14,554 nucleotides of DNA from Clostridium sp. CAG:568 (GTDB lineage: Bacteria > Bacillota_I > Bacilli_A > RFN20 > CAG-288). Position 1 is the stretch's first letter. Each line of letters begins with the position of its first letter. The stretch lies in NCBI GenBank assembly GCA_000434395.1, contig FR878788.1:1-14554 (forward strand), written 5' to 3'. Positions 1 through 7,209 of the stretch are shown here, one piece after another. A model generated the notes under the pieces. That model was not told the DNA's origin. It saw only the letters and a list, made by a program, of their open reading frames with translations, and ran no database searches. Position numbers and translations under genes: made by a program.

Positions 1-69
1 AAGGAGGATATCTTTAACGCTTACAAAGAAATTTTCAATAGTTGCAAAAATATTCAGTGTGATACTCGC

Positions 70-220
70 ATGATAAAAAGAAAGACTTAAAACAACTTAT
101 TGAAAAGATGGATAATAGTCTTGTCAAAATTGTCACTGGAATTAGAAGAAATATTTTTATTCGTTTGGTGGAATGCCGTTAGTCCTATTGAAGAACTTCT
201 TATTAGATGAAGATGCTTAA
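70..220 (+). pseudogene. Remnant of an AAA+/DUF4143-type ATPase gene
   Basis: Short fragments in different frames resemble the start and middle of the large AAA ATPase family that carries a C-terminal DUF4143 domain. An ATG at 70 gives MIKRK and then a stop. From 72 another frame reads LIEKMDNSLVKIVTGIRR, which is the family's typical lead-in to its Walker A loop (normally TGIRRxGKS), but the GKS is absent. From 164 a third frame reads FGGMPLVLLK, like the GGMP motif found several hundred residues later in intact members, and it stops at 218. The fragments therefore suggest a frameshift plus a large internal deletion. Nothing here can encode a working ATPase. The rest of 1-356 shows no other gene; 221-356 is very AT-rich leader. 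The homology is recalled from the family, not searched. Confidence 0.55.
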
Positions 221-296
221 AACTATTAAGACACGATTCTTAAGCAACATTTAATCAAAATTTAACAATTAAATAAAAAAAACAAATGAAATAAAT

Positions 297-342
297 CCTT
301 GTAAGGTATAAAATAAATTAACAAGAATTATATATATCTTGT
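297..342 (+). promoter_or_regulatory. Inverted repeats in the lipoprotein gene leader
   Basis: Two short inverted repeats lie just before the small lipoprotein gene: CCTT-GT-AAGG at 297-306, and ACAAGA (321-326) with TCTTGT (337-342) around an AT-only core. They could be an operator or a leader hairpin. No convincing -35/-10 pair was found around them, so the role is open. Confidence 0.25.
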
Positions 343-356
343 AGAAAGAGGAAAAC

Positions 357-821
357 ATGAAGAAGAATTTACGTTATTTTGCTTTGTTGGGATTAACTGC
401 ATTGTCCCTTGCTTCCTGCTACAAGGAATGCACTTATGCTGAATTCATCGAATCAGCAAAGAATGTTGAGAAGGTTGAATACACAAAGGCTACTTTCTCT
501 GGAAAGTTTGTCAACGAAGCAGCTGGTGTGACATCAACACTCGATATGGGCGGAACTGAGTTCACCAAGGAAAGTGGAAACTGGAAGGCATCTGATTCTA
601 GCAAGATCACACAATCAGCAGTTGGATTGGTTTTGTTGGCTTTCAAACCTGCTGATGTTGAAGAAGATACATCAGGAAAAACTAAGTATTTCTACAACGA
701 TGGATTCAAGGTTGAATCCACCGAAGATGACAAGACCGCTATAGCTGAGTGGAATAACTTTGGTTATCTCACTTCTTTCTCTTTTAATGGAAACACTTTG
801 ACTGTTTCTTACACCAAGTAA
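357..821 (+). CDS. Small secreted lipoprotein, function unknown
   Basis: This 154-residue protein begins with a clear lipoprotein signal: MKKN, a hydrophobic stretch, then LASC with the acylated cysteine at residue 21, followed by YKEC. The mature part of about 130 residues is polar, with several short segments rich in aromatic and beta-prone residues (TKATFSGKF, TKYFYNDGFKV, and SFSFNGNTLTVSY near the end). That suggests a beta-rich extracellular domain anchored on the outer face of the membrane. I do not recognise the family. The ATG at 357 has an AGAGG site 6 nt upstream, and an intrinsic terminator follows, so it is monocistronic. Codon use is unusual for the window: 14 of 16 lysines are AAG, which suggests selection for high expression or a different origin. 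Confidence 0.85.
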   Translation: MKKNLRYFALLGLTALSLASCYKECTYAEFIESAKNVEKVEYTKATFSGKFVNEAAGVTSTLDMGGTEFTKESGNWKASDSSKITQSAVGLVLLAFKPADVEEDTSGKTKYFYNDGFKVESTEDDKTAIAEWNNFGYLTSFSFNGNTLTVSYTK

Positions 822-838
822 TTCATAACCAAATTCAT

Positions 839-870
839 AAACACCTCCAAATAAAAGGAGGTGTTTTTTA
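839..870 (+). terminator. Intrinsic terminator of the lipoprotein gene
   Basis: A perfect 10-bp stem, AAACACCTCC (839-848) with GGAGGTGTTT (857-866), encloses an AAATAAAA loop. A T run follows, beginning inside the stem end. It lies 18 nt after the stop codon at 819-821. Confidence 0.9.
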
Positions 871-987
871 ATAATAAAAAAGTTCAAAGATAGTTTTATT
901 TAATCGAATATGTATTTAAAAATATAATTGTTCATTTGAAATTAAACCCATATTTCTTTTATGAAGCTATGATATTATCTAATCACT

Positions 988-1476
988 ATGAAACAAAAAA
1001 ATAAATTATCCTTTGCGGATCGTATCAAGAAGTTCACACCCATGCATTGGGTCTTATTGGCGTCTCTTTTATTATTCATATCCTGTTTATTAGTAATGAT
1101 CGTTATCTGGACTAGAGATTTCATCTTGGGAGTTCCTTTTATCACCGGTCCACAAAACAAAGATGGATCGATAGGCGAAGAACTAATAGCTTATGAAATA
1201 ACAATATATACATTATTTTGGATATTAGATTTAATATTGATATCAACATTTGTATATGAGCTAGTATTCCTTCCTATCGATAAGATTGTTCACGACAATA
1301 TAAATAGAAAAGAGTTGATGGGTGGCGAAGTAGTTAATGTTCACGATACTTACAAAGAGAACTACGAAGGAAAAGAAGATAATAAAAAAGAGTCTGATCA
1401 GGTAGAAGAATCAGACTCAGAAATAAAAGACTTGAATGACTTATTAAAAGGTCATGATGACGACAAGAAAAACTAA
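988..1476 (+). CDS. Two-helix membrane protein with acidic tail, function unknown
   Basis: The 162-residue product has a basic N-terminus, two likely membrane helices (about residues 20-43 and 73-95), an extracellular-looking loop between them, and a long charged C-terminal tail of about 65 residues rich in Glu, Asp and Lys. With two helices and a basic N-terminus, both ends are probably cytoplasmic. No known family was recognised. The start is uncertain: no Shine-Dalgarno sequence precedes the ATG at 988, and a -10-like TATTAT lies at 973-978, so the message may be leaderless or nearly so. The gene converges on the trmH-type gene, and the two share 4 bp at their stops. Its likely terminator (1538-1569) lies inside that neighbour. 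Confidence 0.7.
   Translation: MKQKNKLSFADRIKKFTPMHWVLLASLLLFISCLLVMIVIWTRDFILGVPFITGPQNKDGSIGEELIAYEITIYTLFWILDLILISTFVYELVFLPIDKIVHDNINRKELMGGEVVNVHDTYKENYEGKEDNKKESDQVEESDSEIKDLNDLLKGHDDDKKN
1384..1418 (-). terminator. Minus-strand terminator inside the convergent gene
   Basis: Read on the minus strand, GAGTCTGAT (1418-1410) pairs perfectly with ATCAGACTC (1398-1390) across an 11-nt loop and is followed by six T (1389-1384). It lies 55 nt past the stop of the methyltransferase gene, so it is well placed to end the uppP-trmH transcript. It also encodes part of the acidic tail of the plus-strand membrane protein. Confidence 0.75.
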
Positions 1477-2189
1477 TCTCTAGTTATTCTATATCTAAAG
1501 TTATATAGTGCTACAGCGACAGCTGTGGTCAAATTCAAAGAGTCCACTTCGTTGGACTCTTCTATTTTTAATCCGTTGTCATTCCAAACAGATTGAGGAA
1601 GACCGGAAGATTCATTTCCAAAGACCAAAGCCAACGGCTTCTTTTCTACACTGTATGTTTGACCTAAAGTTTTATTCGTTTGGAGAATAAAGGGATAGTA
1701 TGGTCTATCAAATTCTTTTAAGTATTCATCAAAAGTATTAAATTCTTGAATTCTAATAGAAAACATAGCTCCCATTGAGGCTCTTACAGTTTTAGGATTA
1801 AATCTATCAGCCGCCGGTAAAACTATAGCTAAATCCTTATAACCGAAAGCGAGCATTGTTCTCATTATGTTTCCTAAATTTCCCATATCCATAGGATTGA
1901 CTAAGACGACATGGTCATTGGATTTATCCAATTTTTGATCGTATTGATCAAATACAGCGATGACATGATCATTACCTTTTCCACCGAGTTTCTCTACAGC
2001 CTTAGATGAAACAATAACTTTATTTTTGTCGACTAAAGTCATTAGCTTCTTATATCCTTCTGTCTTCAAAGCTTCTTCGGATACATATATTTCCTTTACC
2101 AACTCTTTCTTATTATCGATAAGATTGATAGTTGGAAAAAATCCAGCTGTATAAGAATAACCACATCCTTTTTTATATTGTTTAACCAT
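1473..2189 (-). CDS. TrmH/SpoU-family RNA 2'-O-methyltransferase
   Basis: This 238-residue SPOUT-fold enzyme is predicted to transfer a methyl group from S-adenosylmethionine to a ribose 2'-OH in tRNA or rRNA. The three family motifs are visible in order: motif 1 around residues 98-116 (N98, then GNLGNIMRT with Arg110), motif 2 at 189-198 (VFGNESSGLP), and motif 3 at 217-225 (SLNLTTAVA), which together form the trefoil-knot cofactor site. The first 90 residues form a substrate-binding region, as in the rRNA-modifying RlmB-type members. The exact target base cannot be told. The gene starts 15 nt after uppP and shares its transcript. Its stop overlaps the stop of the convergent membrane-protein gene. 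Confidence 0.88.
   Translation of the reverse strand: MVKQYKKGCGYSYTAGFFPTINLIDNKKELVKEIYVSEEALKTEGYKKLMTLVDKNKVIVSSKAVEKLGGKGNDHVIAVFDQYDQKLDKSNDHVVLVNPMDMGNLGNIMRTMLAFGYKDLAIVLPAADRFNPKTVRASMGAMFSIRIQEFNTFDEYLKEFDRPYYPFILQTNKTLGQTYSVEKKPLALVFGNESSGLPQSVWNDNGLKIEESNEVDSLNLTTAVAVALYNFRYRITRD
1538..1569 (+). terminator. Plus-strand terminator inside the methyltransferase gene
   Basis: AAGAGTCCA (1538-1546) pairs perfectly with TGGACTCTT (1553-1561). The loop CTTCGT contains UUCG, and CTATTTTTA follows. It lies about 60 nt past the stop of the plus-strand membrane-protein gene. In the opposite direction there is no T run, so it acts only for plus-strand transcripts. It is embedded in the codons around motif 3 of the methyltransferase. 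Confidence 0.65.
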
Positions 2190-2204
2190 AATTTACATTC
2201 CAAT

Positions 2205-3116
2205 CTAAGCTATAACATTACAACAGAACAAAACTACAATCAAAGCACCCAAACAAATACGATAATATCCCAAACCTTCAAAAGTATGTTTCTTAACCCA
2301 TCCCATAAGTTTCTTAATAACAACTAATGATACTAAGAAAGCAGATATAATTCCAAACCACAAATAAATATTCATACTAGCAGTCAAGACTGTTCCATCT
2401 TTAATGAATGAAATTAATTTAATAAGCGATGCACCTAACATGATAGGAATTGATAAGAAGAAAGAATATTCAGTAGCAGCTGATCTACTAGCTCCAAATA
2501 ACAAGGCTGACAATATAGTTACACCAGATCTACTAGTTCCTGGAATTATTGATAGCATTTGAAACAATCCTATATATAAACAAGTTAAATAAGATAAAGA
2601 TTCTGTACTTTGATATTTGTATGGATATGGATTAGCCGGTAAGTTTTGACCTGCCAAAGACTTCAAATACTCTTTTTGCTTCTTCTTTTGATATCTTTCC
2701 ATTATTATGAAAAAGACGCCATAAATAATCAAAGTACATGCAACCACTATTGGACTATTCAACATTTTAGTTTGCTCATCATTCAGTAAGATTTCTAATA
2801 AAACACCTGCCAGTCCAGCTGGAATACAGCCTATTATTATCTTTAGCCACATCTTCCAAATTGAATTTCTATTTTCCTTGGTAAGTTTTAAAGATAATGG
2901 ATTTAGTTTTTTAAAGAACTTAAGAATAACTGCAAGAATTGCTCCAAGTTGAATAATAACCATAAAGAAATCCCAAAAAGCAGATCCGAATCTACTTTCC
3001 AAATTAAATCCAGGAATAGCTGACACTAAAATGATATGACCGGTCGATGAAACAGGTAGCCATTCAGTAACACCTTCTACCAAACCATAAAACAGAGCTT
3101 TGATAACATCGTTCAT
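2205..3116 (-). CDS. uppP: Undecaprenyl-diphosphate phosphatase (UppP/BacA)
   Basis: This integral membrane enzyme removes a phosphate from undecaprenyl diphosphate to recycle the lipid carrier for peptidoglycan and other wall polymers; extra copies give bacitracin resistance. Both active-site signatures are present: EGVTEWLPVSSTGH (residues 14-27, with the catalytic Glu pair and His27) and PGTSRSG (192-198, with its Arg). Many hydrophobic helices follow. At 303 residues it is somewhat longer than typical members because of a polar insert near residues 140-175. I chose the ATG at 3116 because GGAG (3128-3125) sits 8-9 nt upstream. The longer frame to 3131 would begin with TTG and place that ribosome site inside the gene. 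It is first in an operon with the methyltransferase gene. Confidence 0.95.
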   Translation of the reverse strand: MNDVIKALFYGLVEGVTEWLPVSSTGHIILVSAIPGFNLESRFGSAFWDFFMVIIQLGAILAVILKFFKKLNPLSLKLTKENRNSIWKMWLKIIIGCIPAGLAGVLLEILLNDEQTKMLNSPIVVACTLIIYGVFFIIMERYQKKKQKEYLKSLAGQNLPANPYPYKYQSTESLSYLTCLYIGLFQMLSIIPGTSRSGVTILSALLFGASRSAATEYSFFLSIPIMLGASLIKLISFIKDGTVLTASMNIYLWFGIISAFLVSLVVIKKLMGWVKKHTFEGLGYYRICLGALIVVLFCCNVIA

Positions 3117-3143
3117 ATAACTTATCTCCAAATCACTTAAAGA

Positions 3144-3152
3144 ATTATATCA
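3144..3152 (-). promoter_or_regulatory. Extended -10 promoter for uppP
   Basis: The minus strand reads TGA-TATAAT here: a perfect -10 hexamer with the TGn extension that can replace a -35 box. Transcription would start near 3137, about 20 nt before the uppP ATG, leaving just room for the GGAG site. No good -35 is visible. Confidence 0.5.
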
Positions 3153-3178
3153 ATATTAACTTATTTATAATATGGTGT

Positions 3179-3202
3179 AAGCACATTTGCAGAAATGTGT
3201 TT
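3179..3202. repeat. 10-bp hairpin in the uppP/kinase divergent region
   Basis: AAGCACATTT (3179-3188) can pair with AAATGTGTTT (3193-3202) around a GCAG loop, with one G-T pair. No T run follows in either direction, so it is not a normal terminator. It lies upstream of both divergent genes and could be an operator or part of the kinase leader. A weak promoter for the kinase (TTGCAG 3187-3192, TATATC 3210-3215, 17-nt spacing) would overlap it. Confidence 0.35.
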
Positions 3203-3238
3203 AACCTAGTATATCAATGCACATCCTCATAATACCCT

Positions 3239-3265
3239 CGCAAAATGTGTAAGGGCTTTAGACAT
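3239..3265. promoter_or_regulatory. Motif shared with the GH3 upstream region
   Basis: CGCAAAATGTGT followed by AAGGGCTTTAGACAT closely matches GGCAAAAAGTGTTT followed by AAGGGCTTACAT at 12875-12900. In both places it lies roughly 105-150 bp upstream of a leftward gene (uppP here, GH3 there), in the same orientation. It may be a common regulator site or a weak catabolite-type palindrome; chance is not excluded. Confidence 0.3.
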
Positions 3266-3333
3266 TCAACCATAAATTAGAGAAGAAAAATAGTATTAAA
3301 ATTATTACCGCATAAATTGAAGGGAGGATTATT

Positions 3334-3993
3334 TTGGTGATCGTAATCGGTGGAATGATAGGTCTTGGAAAAACAACAGTTGCCAAGACTTTAGGCAAAG
3401 CGTTTGATAGTGAAGTTTTCTATGAGTCGGTTAAAGGTAACAAGATTCTTCCTCTCTTTTATGAGGCTTCTCCCGAAGAGATTCAAAAGAAAAGATATCC
3501 TTTTTTGCTTCAACTTTGGTTTTTAAACACTAGATTTAAAGCAATTAAGGAAGCTCTGTATAACGATAATAATGTTTTAGATAGATCTATATATGAAGAC
3601 TGGTACTTTGCAAAGAAGAATCAAGAATTAGGAAGAATATCTCCATTAGAAATGGAAGTTTACGAAAGTTTACTAAATAACATGATGGAAGAACTAGATG
3701 GATGTCCTAAGAAAGCTCCTGATTTAATGGTCTATTTAAAAGGGTCTTTTGATACTGTTATAAAACACATAGAACAACGCGGAAGATCTTTTGAATTAGG
3801 TCAAGATAAACTAGATTATTATCACTTCCTTTGGGAAGGATATGATGATTGGGTGAAGAACTTTTATAAAGCTTCTCAATTTATCACAGTTGATATGGAT
3901 AAAGTCGATATTGTTGCCCATCCAGAGCAGGGTGATGAATTAGTTAAAATTGTTAAAGAAAAATTAGCTGAAATCAGAAAACAAAATCAATAA
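3334..3993 (+). CDS. Deoxynucleoside kinase (dAK/dGK/dCK family)
   Basis: This cytoplasmic kinase phosphorylates deoxyribonucleosides at the 5' position with ATP in the salvage route to dNTPs. The P-loop is GGMIGLGKTT (residues 6-15), the probable catalytic Glu is E31 in YES, the family DRS motif is at 83-85, and the Arg-rich lid is RGRSF at 149-153. Its 219 residues match the family length. Which base it prefers cannot be read off. The start is TTG at 3334 or GTG at 3337: AGGGAGG (3321-3327) lies 6 or 9 nt upstream, and either gives essentially the same protein. It is divergent from uppP, and no terminator is seen before 4277. Confidence 0.9.
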   Translation: MVIVIGGMIGLGKTTVAKTLGKAFDSEVFYESVKGNKILPLFYEASPEEIQKKRYPFLLQLWFLNTRFKAIKEALYNDNNVLDRSIYEDWYFAKKNQELGRISPLEMEVYESLLNNMMEELDGCPKKAPDLMVYLKGSFDTVIKHIEQRGRSFELGQDKLDYYHFLWEGYDDWVKNFYKASQFITVDMDKVDIVAHPEQGDELVKIVKEKLAEIRKQNQ

Positions 3994-4024
3994 ATACTAT
4001 TTTTCTTAAGCCATTTGTTTGTGA

Positions 4025-4264
4025 GTCTTTCTTAATAAAAAAATTGAATTTGCCTTAACCACTACAGCAACAAAAACTATGGCGAAAAGTATTGGAGCAG
4101 CCGATGTCACCTTAACTTCCAATAAGGGATTAACAGGTGTTTATGCTCTTTGCTATGTTGCTTCATTAACAGAATATACTGTTACCTGTAAGGAAACAAG
4201 CAATACTTTCAGTCTTTACGCAACTATAGAAAACCCATATCTATCTTTCTTGAAAATTGATTAA
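4025..4264 (+). pseudogene. Short open remnant between kinase and ECF operon
   Basis: A frame open from 4025 to a TAA at 4262 contains one ATG (4079) and would give 61 residues, rich in Thr, Ser, Leu and Tyr, without a signal peptide or recognisable domain. No ribosome binding site precedes the ATG, and the frame is open upstream of it, as expected of the tail of a decayed longer gene. The family is not recognised. It could be chance. The rest of 3994-4381 holds only the terminator and promoter listed separately. Confidence 0.3.
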
Positions 4265-4276
4265 CCGCTGATATTG

Positions 4277-4303
4277 AGCTCGAGTACCCAACTCGAGCTT
4301 TTT
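4277..4303 (+). terminator. Intrinsic terminator after the kinase region
   Basis: AGCTCGAGT (4277-4285) pairs perfectly with ACTCGAGCT (4291-4299) around ACCCA, and five T follow (4299-4303). It separates the kinase transcript from the ECF operon. Confidence 0.88.
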
Positions 4304-4326
4304 ATATATTCTTTTTATCATCTCAT

Positions 4327-4355
4327 TTGATAATTCATATATCTTAAAGTATCTT
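4327..4355 (+). promoter_or_regulatory. Probable promoter of the ECF operon
   Basis: TTGATA (4327-4332) and TATCTT (4350-4355) are 17 nt apart, directly after the preceding terminator. The start would be near 4362, giving a leader of about 20 nt with GGGAG at 4370-4374. This leaves no room for a riboswitch on this transcript. Confidence 0.45.
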
Positions 4356-4381
4356 CTTACTCGCTAAACGGGAGAAAACTT

Positions 4382-5050
4382 ATGGATAACAATAACGAAA
4401 TAGAAGAGAAAAATAGCACTCAAGCTGATGTTGAATCCACTTCATTGAGTGAGAAGAAAAATGGAGATAGCATCACAAAGAATAAAATCTTTAAGCCATA
4501 TAAAGTTAAAGATATAGTATTTGCAGTAGTCGCATCAGTCGCCATGTTGATAACATGCTTAGATATGCCATTTATAGCATCTATTCCTGTTTTTGGAATA
4601 GGAATGATTGGAATTGCATTCCAAGTTTCATTCTTCCAAGCTGTTATACTCGCTAAAGTAAGAAAACCCGGGGCTTCAATTATCAGTTCCTTAGTATTGG
4701 GATTGTTTCATGTAGTATTTGCGCCTCAAATGATTTTGTTCGCCTTTATAGGTGGATTAGTCGGAGAAGTTCTAGGACTACTTATCTTTAGAAGTTATAA
4801 ATCCTATTTATCGATAGGATTTACATCATGCTTCTTAGTTCCTGTCATCACTTTATGCATGGTTGCATGGTACTTTATGTTGATGTCTCCAGGAAAAGCT
4901 ATGGATCATTTGCAATTGACTAATGCTGGATGGATTATTCCTACATGCGTAACATTAGGAGTTGTGGCTTTGTCTATTACCGGAGCTATTTGTGGCACAT
5001 TATTGATGCGTACTTTATACAAAAAAGGCGTACTTCATGAATCGCTATAA
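4382..5050 (+). CDS. ECF transporter S component, substrate unknown
   Basis: This membrane-embedded substrate-binding subunit belongs to an energy-coupling-factor importer. After a hydrophilic 40-residue N-terminal extension (many Asn, Glu, Ser), about five to six hydrophobic helices follow from residue 44 to 210. A positively charged turn, LAKVRKPGA (90-98), and a closing helix with GTLLMRTLYKK recall the Trep_Strep/MptS-like S families, but this is only a resemblance. The substrate cannot be named; vitamins and related small molecules are usual. GGGAG lies 7 nt before the ATG. Its end overlaps the T-component gene by 14 bp, so the two are translationally coupled. The long charged N-terminus is unusual for such compact proteins. 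Confidence 0.75.
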   Translation: MDNNNEIEEKNSTQADVESTSLSEKKNGDSITKNKIFKPYKVKDIVFAVVASVAMLITCLDMPFIASIPVFGIGMIGIAFQVSFFQAVILAKVRKPGASIISSLVLGLFHVVFAPQMILFAFIGGLVGEVLGLLIFRSYKSYLSIGFTSCFLVPVITLCMVAWYFMLMSPGKAMDHLQLTNAGWIIPTCVTLGVVALSITGAICGTLLMRTLYKKGVLHESL

Positions 5051-5729
5051 TCTCAAAAAACAAATCTATCCTTTATTCGCCATTCTATCTTTCATAATAA
5101 TACTACCTATAGGAATGGTCTTTTCTTCCAATTCATGGATGTGGCTTTTTGTGTTGGCTTATTGGCTATTGTTCTTAGCATTCGGCTATTGGAGAGCTTG
5201 TCTTTCTTGTTTGACGGGAATGGCATTCTTAATAATCATGGTGTCTGGTGTTACAGTATTGATGACTAAAGATTGGAAAGCTTGTGAATTATCTGCCTTG
5301 AGATGTGCAATGATTTCAATAGCGACAATTCCTTTAATGGGGATGTCTTATACAAAATTAGGTAAAAGCTTAGACACATTACAAGCACCTAGATCTATGT
5401 CATTAGCCATAATGATTTTATTTGCTTTTATTCCTATATTGATGACTGAGAGAAGTAGGATTATGAAAGCATATAAAGTAAGAGGAGGAAACCCTCATGT
5501 CCCTTTTGCTTTCTTTAAAAATATGATTGTTCCTTTTCTTGTAAGAACAATTTCAATATCTGACACCTTAGCTCTATCAGTTGAAACAAGAGGTTTTGAT
5601 TTAAAATCTAAGCCTAAAGAAATATACGAGCCTGTCATTCCAAAGCTATATGATTGGATTTATATAGCATCTTTAATTTTGGTTAGCGGTGCGATAATAG
5701 GAGTTGGAATATGGTTAAAAACGCTATAG
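5037..5729 (+). CDS. ecfT: ECF transporter T component (EcfT/CbiQ family)
   Basis: This transmembrane scaffold couples the ATPases to the S component. Its 230 residues contain about four N-terminal hydrophobic helices, a long cytosolic coupling region with two Ala-Arg-Gly-like motifs (KVRGG at 147-151 and ETRGF at 183-187), and a C-terminal helix (about 206-226). In this family these motifs sit in the coupling helices that contact the ATPase grooves; the first Ala is Val here and Thr in the second. The gene overlaps the S-component gene by 14 bp and the ATPase gene by 19 bp, which shows a tightly coupled operon. Its start has only a weak AAAGG-like site, so it probably relies on coupling. Confidence 0.85.
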   Translation: MNRYNLKKQIYPLFAILSFIIILPIGMVFSSNSWMWLFVLAYWLLFLAFGYWRACLSCLTGMAFLIIMVSGVTVLMTKDWKACELSALRCAMISIATIPLMGMSYTKLGKSLDTLQAPRSMSLAIMILFAFIPILMTERSRIMKAYKVRGGNPHVPFAFFKNMIVPFLVRTISISDTLALSVETRGFDLKSKPKEIYEPVIPKLYDWIYIASLILVSGAIIGVGIWLKTL

Positions 5730-7144
5730 AATTTCAACATATCTCTTTTCAATATGCTGATGGAAATACTAAAGTTTTAAAAGATGTAAACTTTTCTATT
5801 CCATTTGGAAGTGTTACTTTATTAACAGGAAGAACCGGTGTCGGAAAAACGACTCTTTTAAGAATCTTAACAAGAGTTATCCCTGAAGATGTGTCAGGAA
5901 CTATATATGGAAATATATTAGTAGATGGTGAAACAATAGCTAAAAACAGCATCGTCAACGTATCTAAGAAAATAGGCTTTGTTATGCAGGCCCCCGAATG
6001 CCAGATATTTCATGAAGATGTTCATGACGAGCTTCTTTTTGGAATGGAGAATAATAATGTATCAAAAGAAGAAGCTTATAGACGTGAAAAAGAAGCGTTA
6101 GACTATACTCACCTAGATAGAAACAGCAAAACAAAAACTTTATCAGGTGGTCAAAAAGCTATGTTGATCACTCAATCAATTATATTGATGCGTCAAAATA
6201 TAATAGTCTTAGATGAACCCCTAGCTAATCTAGATTTAGAGAACGCCTTAAAACTATTAATCGATTTAAAAAGATTAGCTAAGGAAGGAAAAGCTATTAT
6301 CATTTGCGAGCATAGAACTTCATTAGTTCTTCCTTTCTGCGATAAAATCTATCATCTCGATAACGGAATAATGTACGAAGGAACAGGAGATGATGATAAG
6401 CCGTTTGTTTTTGAAGATCAAAAAACAAATAAAGAAGAATCTAATGAATCTATATTAAAGATAGATCATTTAAATAAATCTTTCGATGATAAGAAAATAT
6501 TAAATGATTTATATTTCAATATGAAGAAAGGAAGAATTTCAGTTATTCTAGGAAATAATGGTCAAGGAAAAACAACACTTTTAAATTGCATTTCAGGTCA
6601 AATGAAAGTGAAGAAAAAAGATGGTCAAATAACCCAATCAATTGCAAGAAGAATAGGTAGTTATAAGTGGTTCAAAAAAGTCAGCGTAGTATTCCAAAAC
6701 CCAACCTACGAATTGTTTAATTCATCCGTTAGAAAAGAATTATGCTTCCATTCATATAGCAAAAATTTCGCTATGGAAATAGGAAGTAAATTACATCTAG
6801 AGTATCTCTATGACAGACATCCTCAATCATTATCTGAAGGAGAAAAAAGAAAACTTACAATAGCTTGTGCATTAGCGAAGAAACCCAATTTGCTCTTCTT
6901 AGACGAACCGACTGTCGGGCAAGACAGAAAATCACTAGAAAACATAATCGAAGTAATTAAAGACTTTGTTAAAGAATATAAGACTTCTGTTTATTTAATA
7001 ACTCATGATGAACAAGCCGCTAAAGCTTTAGCTGATGATATCTATTTATTAAAAGACGGGAAGCTAAATAGATTGGATTCAGTAGAAGAATTTTTCGACA
7101 ATCTTCGATTGATTGGAGCTGATATTAATAAAAACAATCAATAG
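5711..7144 (+). CDS. Fused double ATPase of ECF transporter (EcfA-EcfA')
   Basis: Two complete ABC ATPase domains in one 477-residue chain power the ECF importer on the cytoplasmic side. Domain 1: Walker A GRTGVGKTT (40-48), Q-loop Gln93, signature LSGGQ (144-148), Walker B ending LDEP (167-170), switch His201. Domain 2: Walker A GNNGQGKTT (281-289), Q-loop Gln329, signature LSEGE (374-378), LDEP (397-400), switch His432. All catalytic residues are present in both halves, so both sites could be active. A charged linker (about 225-246) joins them. Most ECF systems use two separate genes; the fusion is known in some Bacillota. AGGAG lies 7 nt before the ATG at 5711. The coding end forms a weak terminator. 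Confidence 0.92.
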   Translation: MVKNAIEFQHISFQYADGNTKVLKDVNFSIPFGSVTLLTGRTGVGKTTLLRILTRVIPEDVSGTIYGNILVDGETIAKNSIVNVSKKIGFVMQAPECQIFHEDVHDELLFGMENNNVSKEEAYRREKEALDYTHLDRNSKTKTLSGGQKAMLITQSIILMRQNIIVLDEPLANLDLENALKLLIDLKRLAKEGKAIIICEHRTSLVLPFCDKIYHLDNGIMYEGTGDDDKPFVFEDQKTNKEESNESILKIDHLNKSFDDKKILNDLYFNMKKGRISVILGNNGQGKTTLLNCISGQMKVKKKDGQITQSIARRIGSYKWFKKVSVVFQNPTYELFNSSVRKELCFHSYSKNFAMEIGSKLHLEYLYDRHPQSLSEGEKRKLTIACALAKKPNLLFLDEPTVGQDRKSLENIIEVIKDFVKEYKTSVYLITHDEQAAKALADDIYLLKDGKLNRLDSVEEFFDNLRLIGADINKNNQ

Positions 7145-7170
7145 AATTTAACTTTTCTATTGATTTTATT
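7136..7170 (+). terminator. AT-rich terminator-like hairpin at the ATPase stop
   Basis: AATCAATAGAA (7136-7146, containing the TAG stop) pairs perfectly with TTCTATTGATT (7155-7165), an 11-bp stem followed by TTATT. The stem is AT-rich, so termination is probably partial. Part of the message may read through into queT. Confidence 0.5.
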
Positions 7171-7188
7171 GTTGTATTCTATTATTCT
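7160..7188 (+). promoter_or_regulatory. Possible promoter of the queT-type gene
   Basis: TTGATT (7160-7165) and TATTCT (7183-7188) are 17 nt apart. The predicted start near 7195 gives a leader of about 67 nt, enough for the pseudoknot at 7210-7252. The -35 overlaps the terminator-like hairpin. Confidence 0.4.
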
Positions 7189-7209
7189 CTTTGAGGTCGA
7201 AATCCATAT

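Noticed and set aside
1..10. AAGGAGG at the left edge as a ribosome site
   Set aside because: No start codon at suitable spacing leads to an open frame; the frame from base 1 ends at 90.
672..887. Minus-strand open frames opposite the lipoprotein gene
   Set aside because: They overlap a well-supported gene and its terminator and show no initiation signal.
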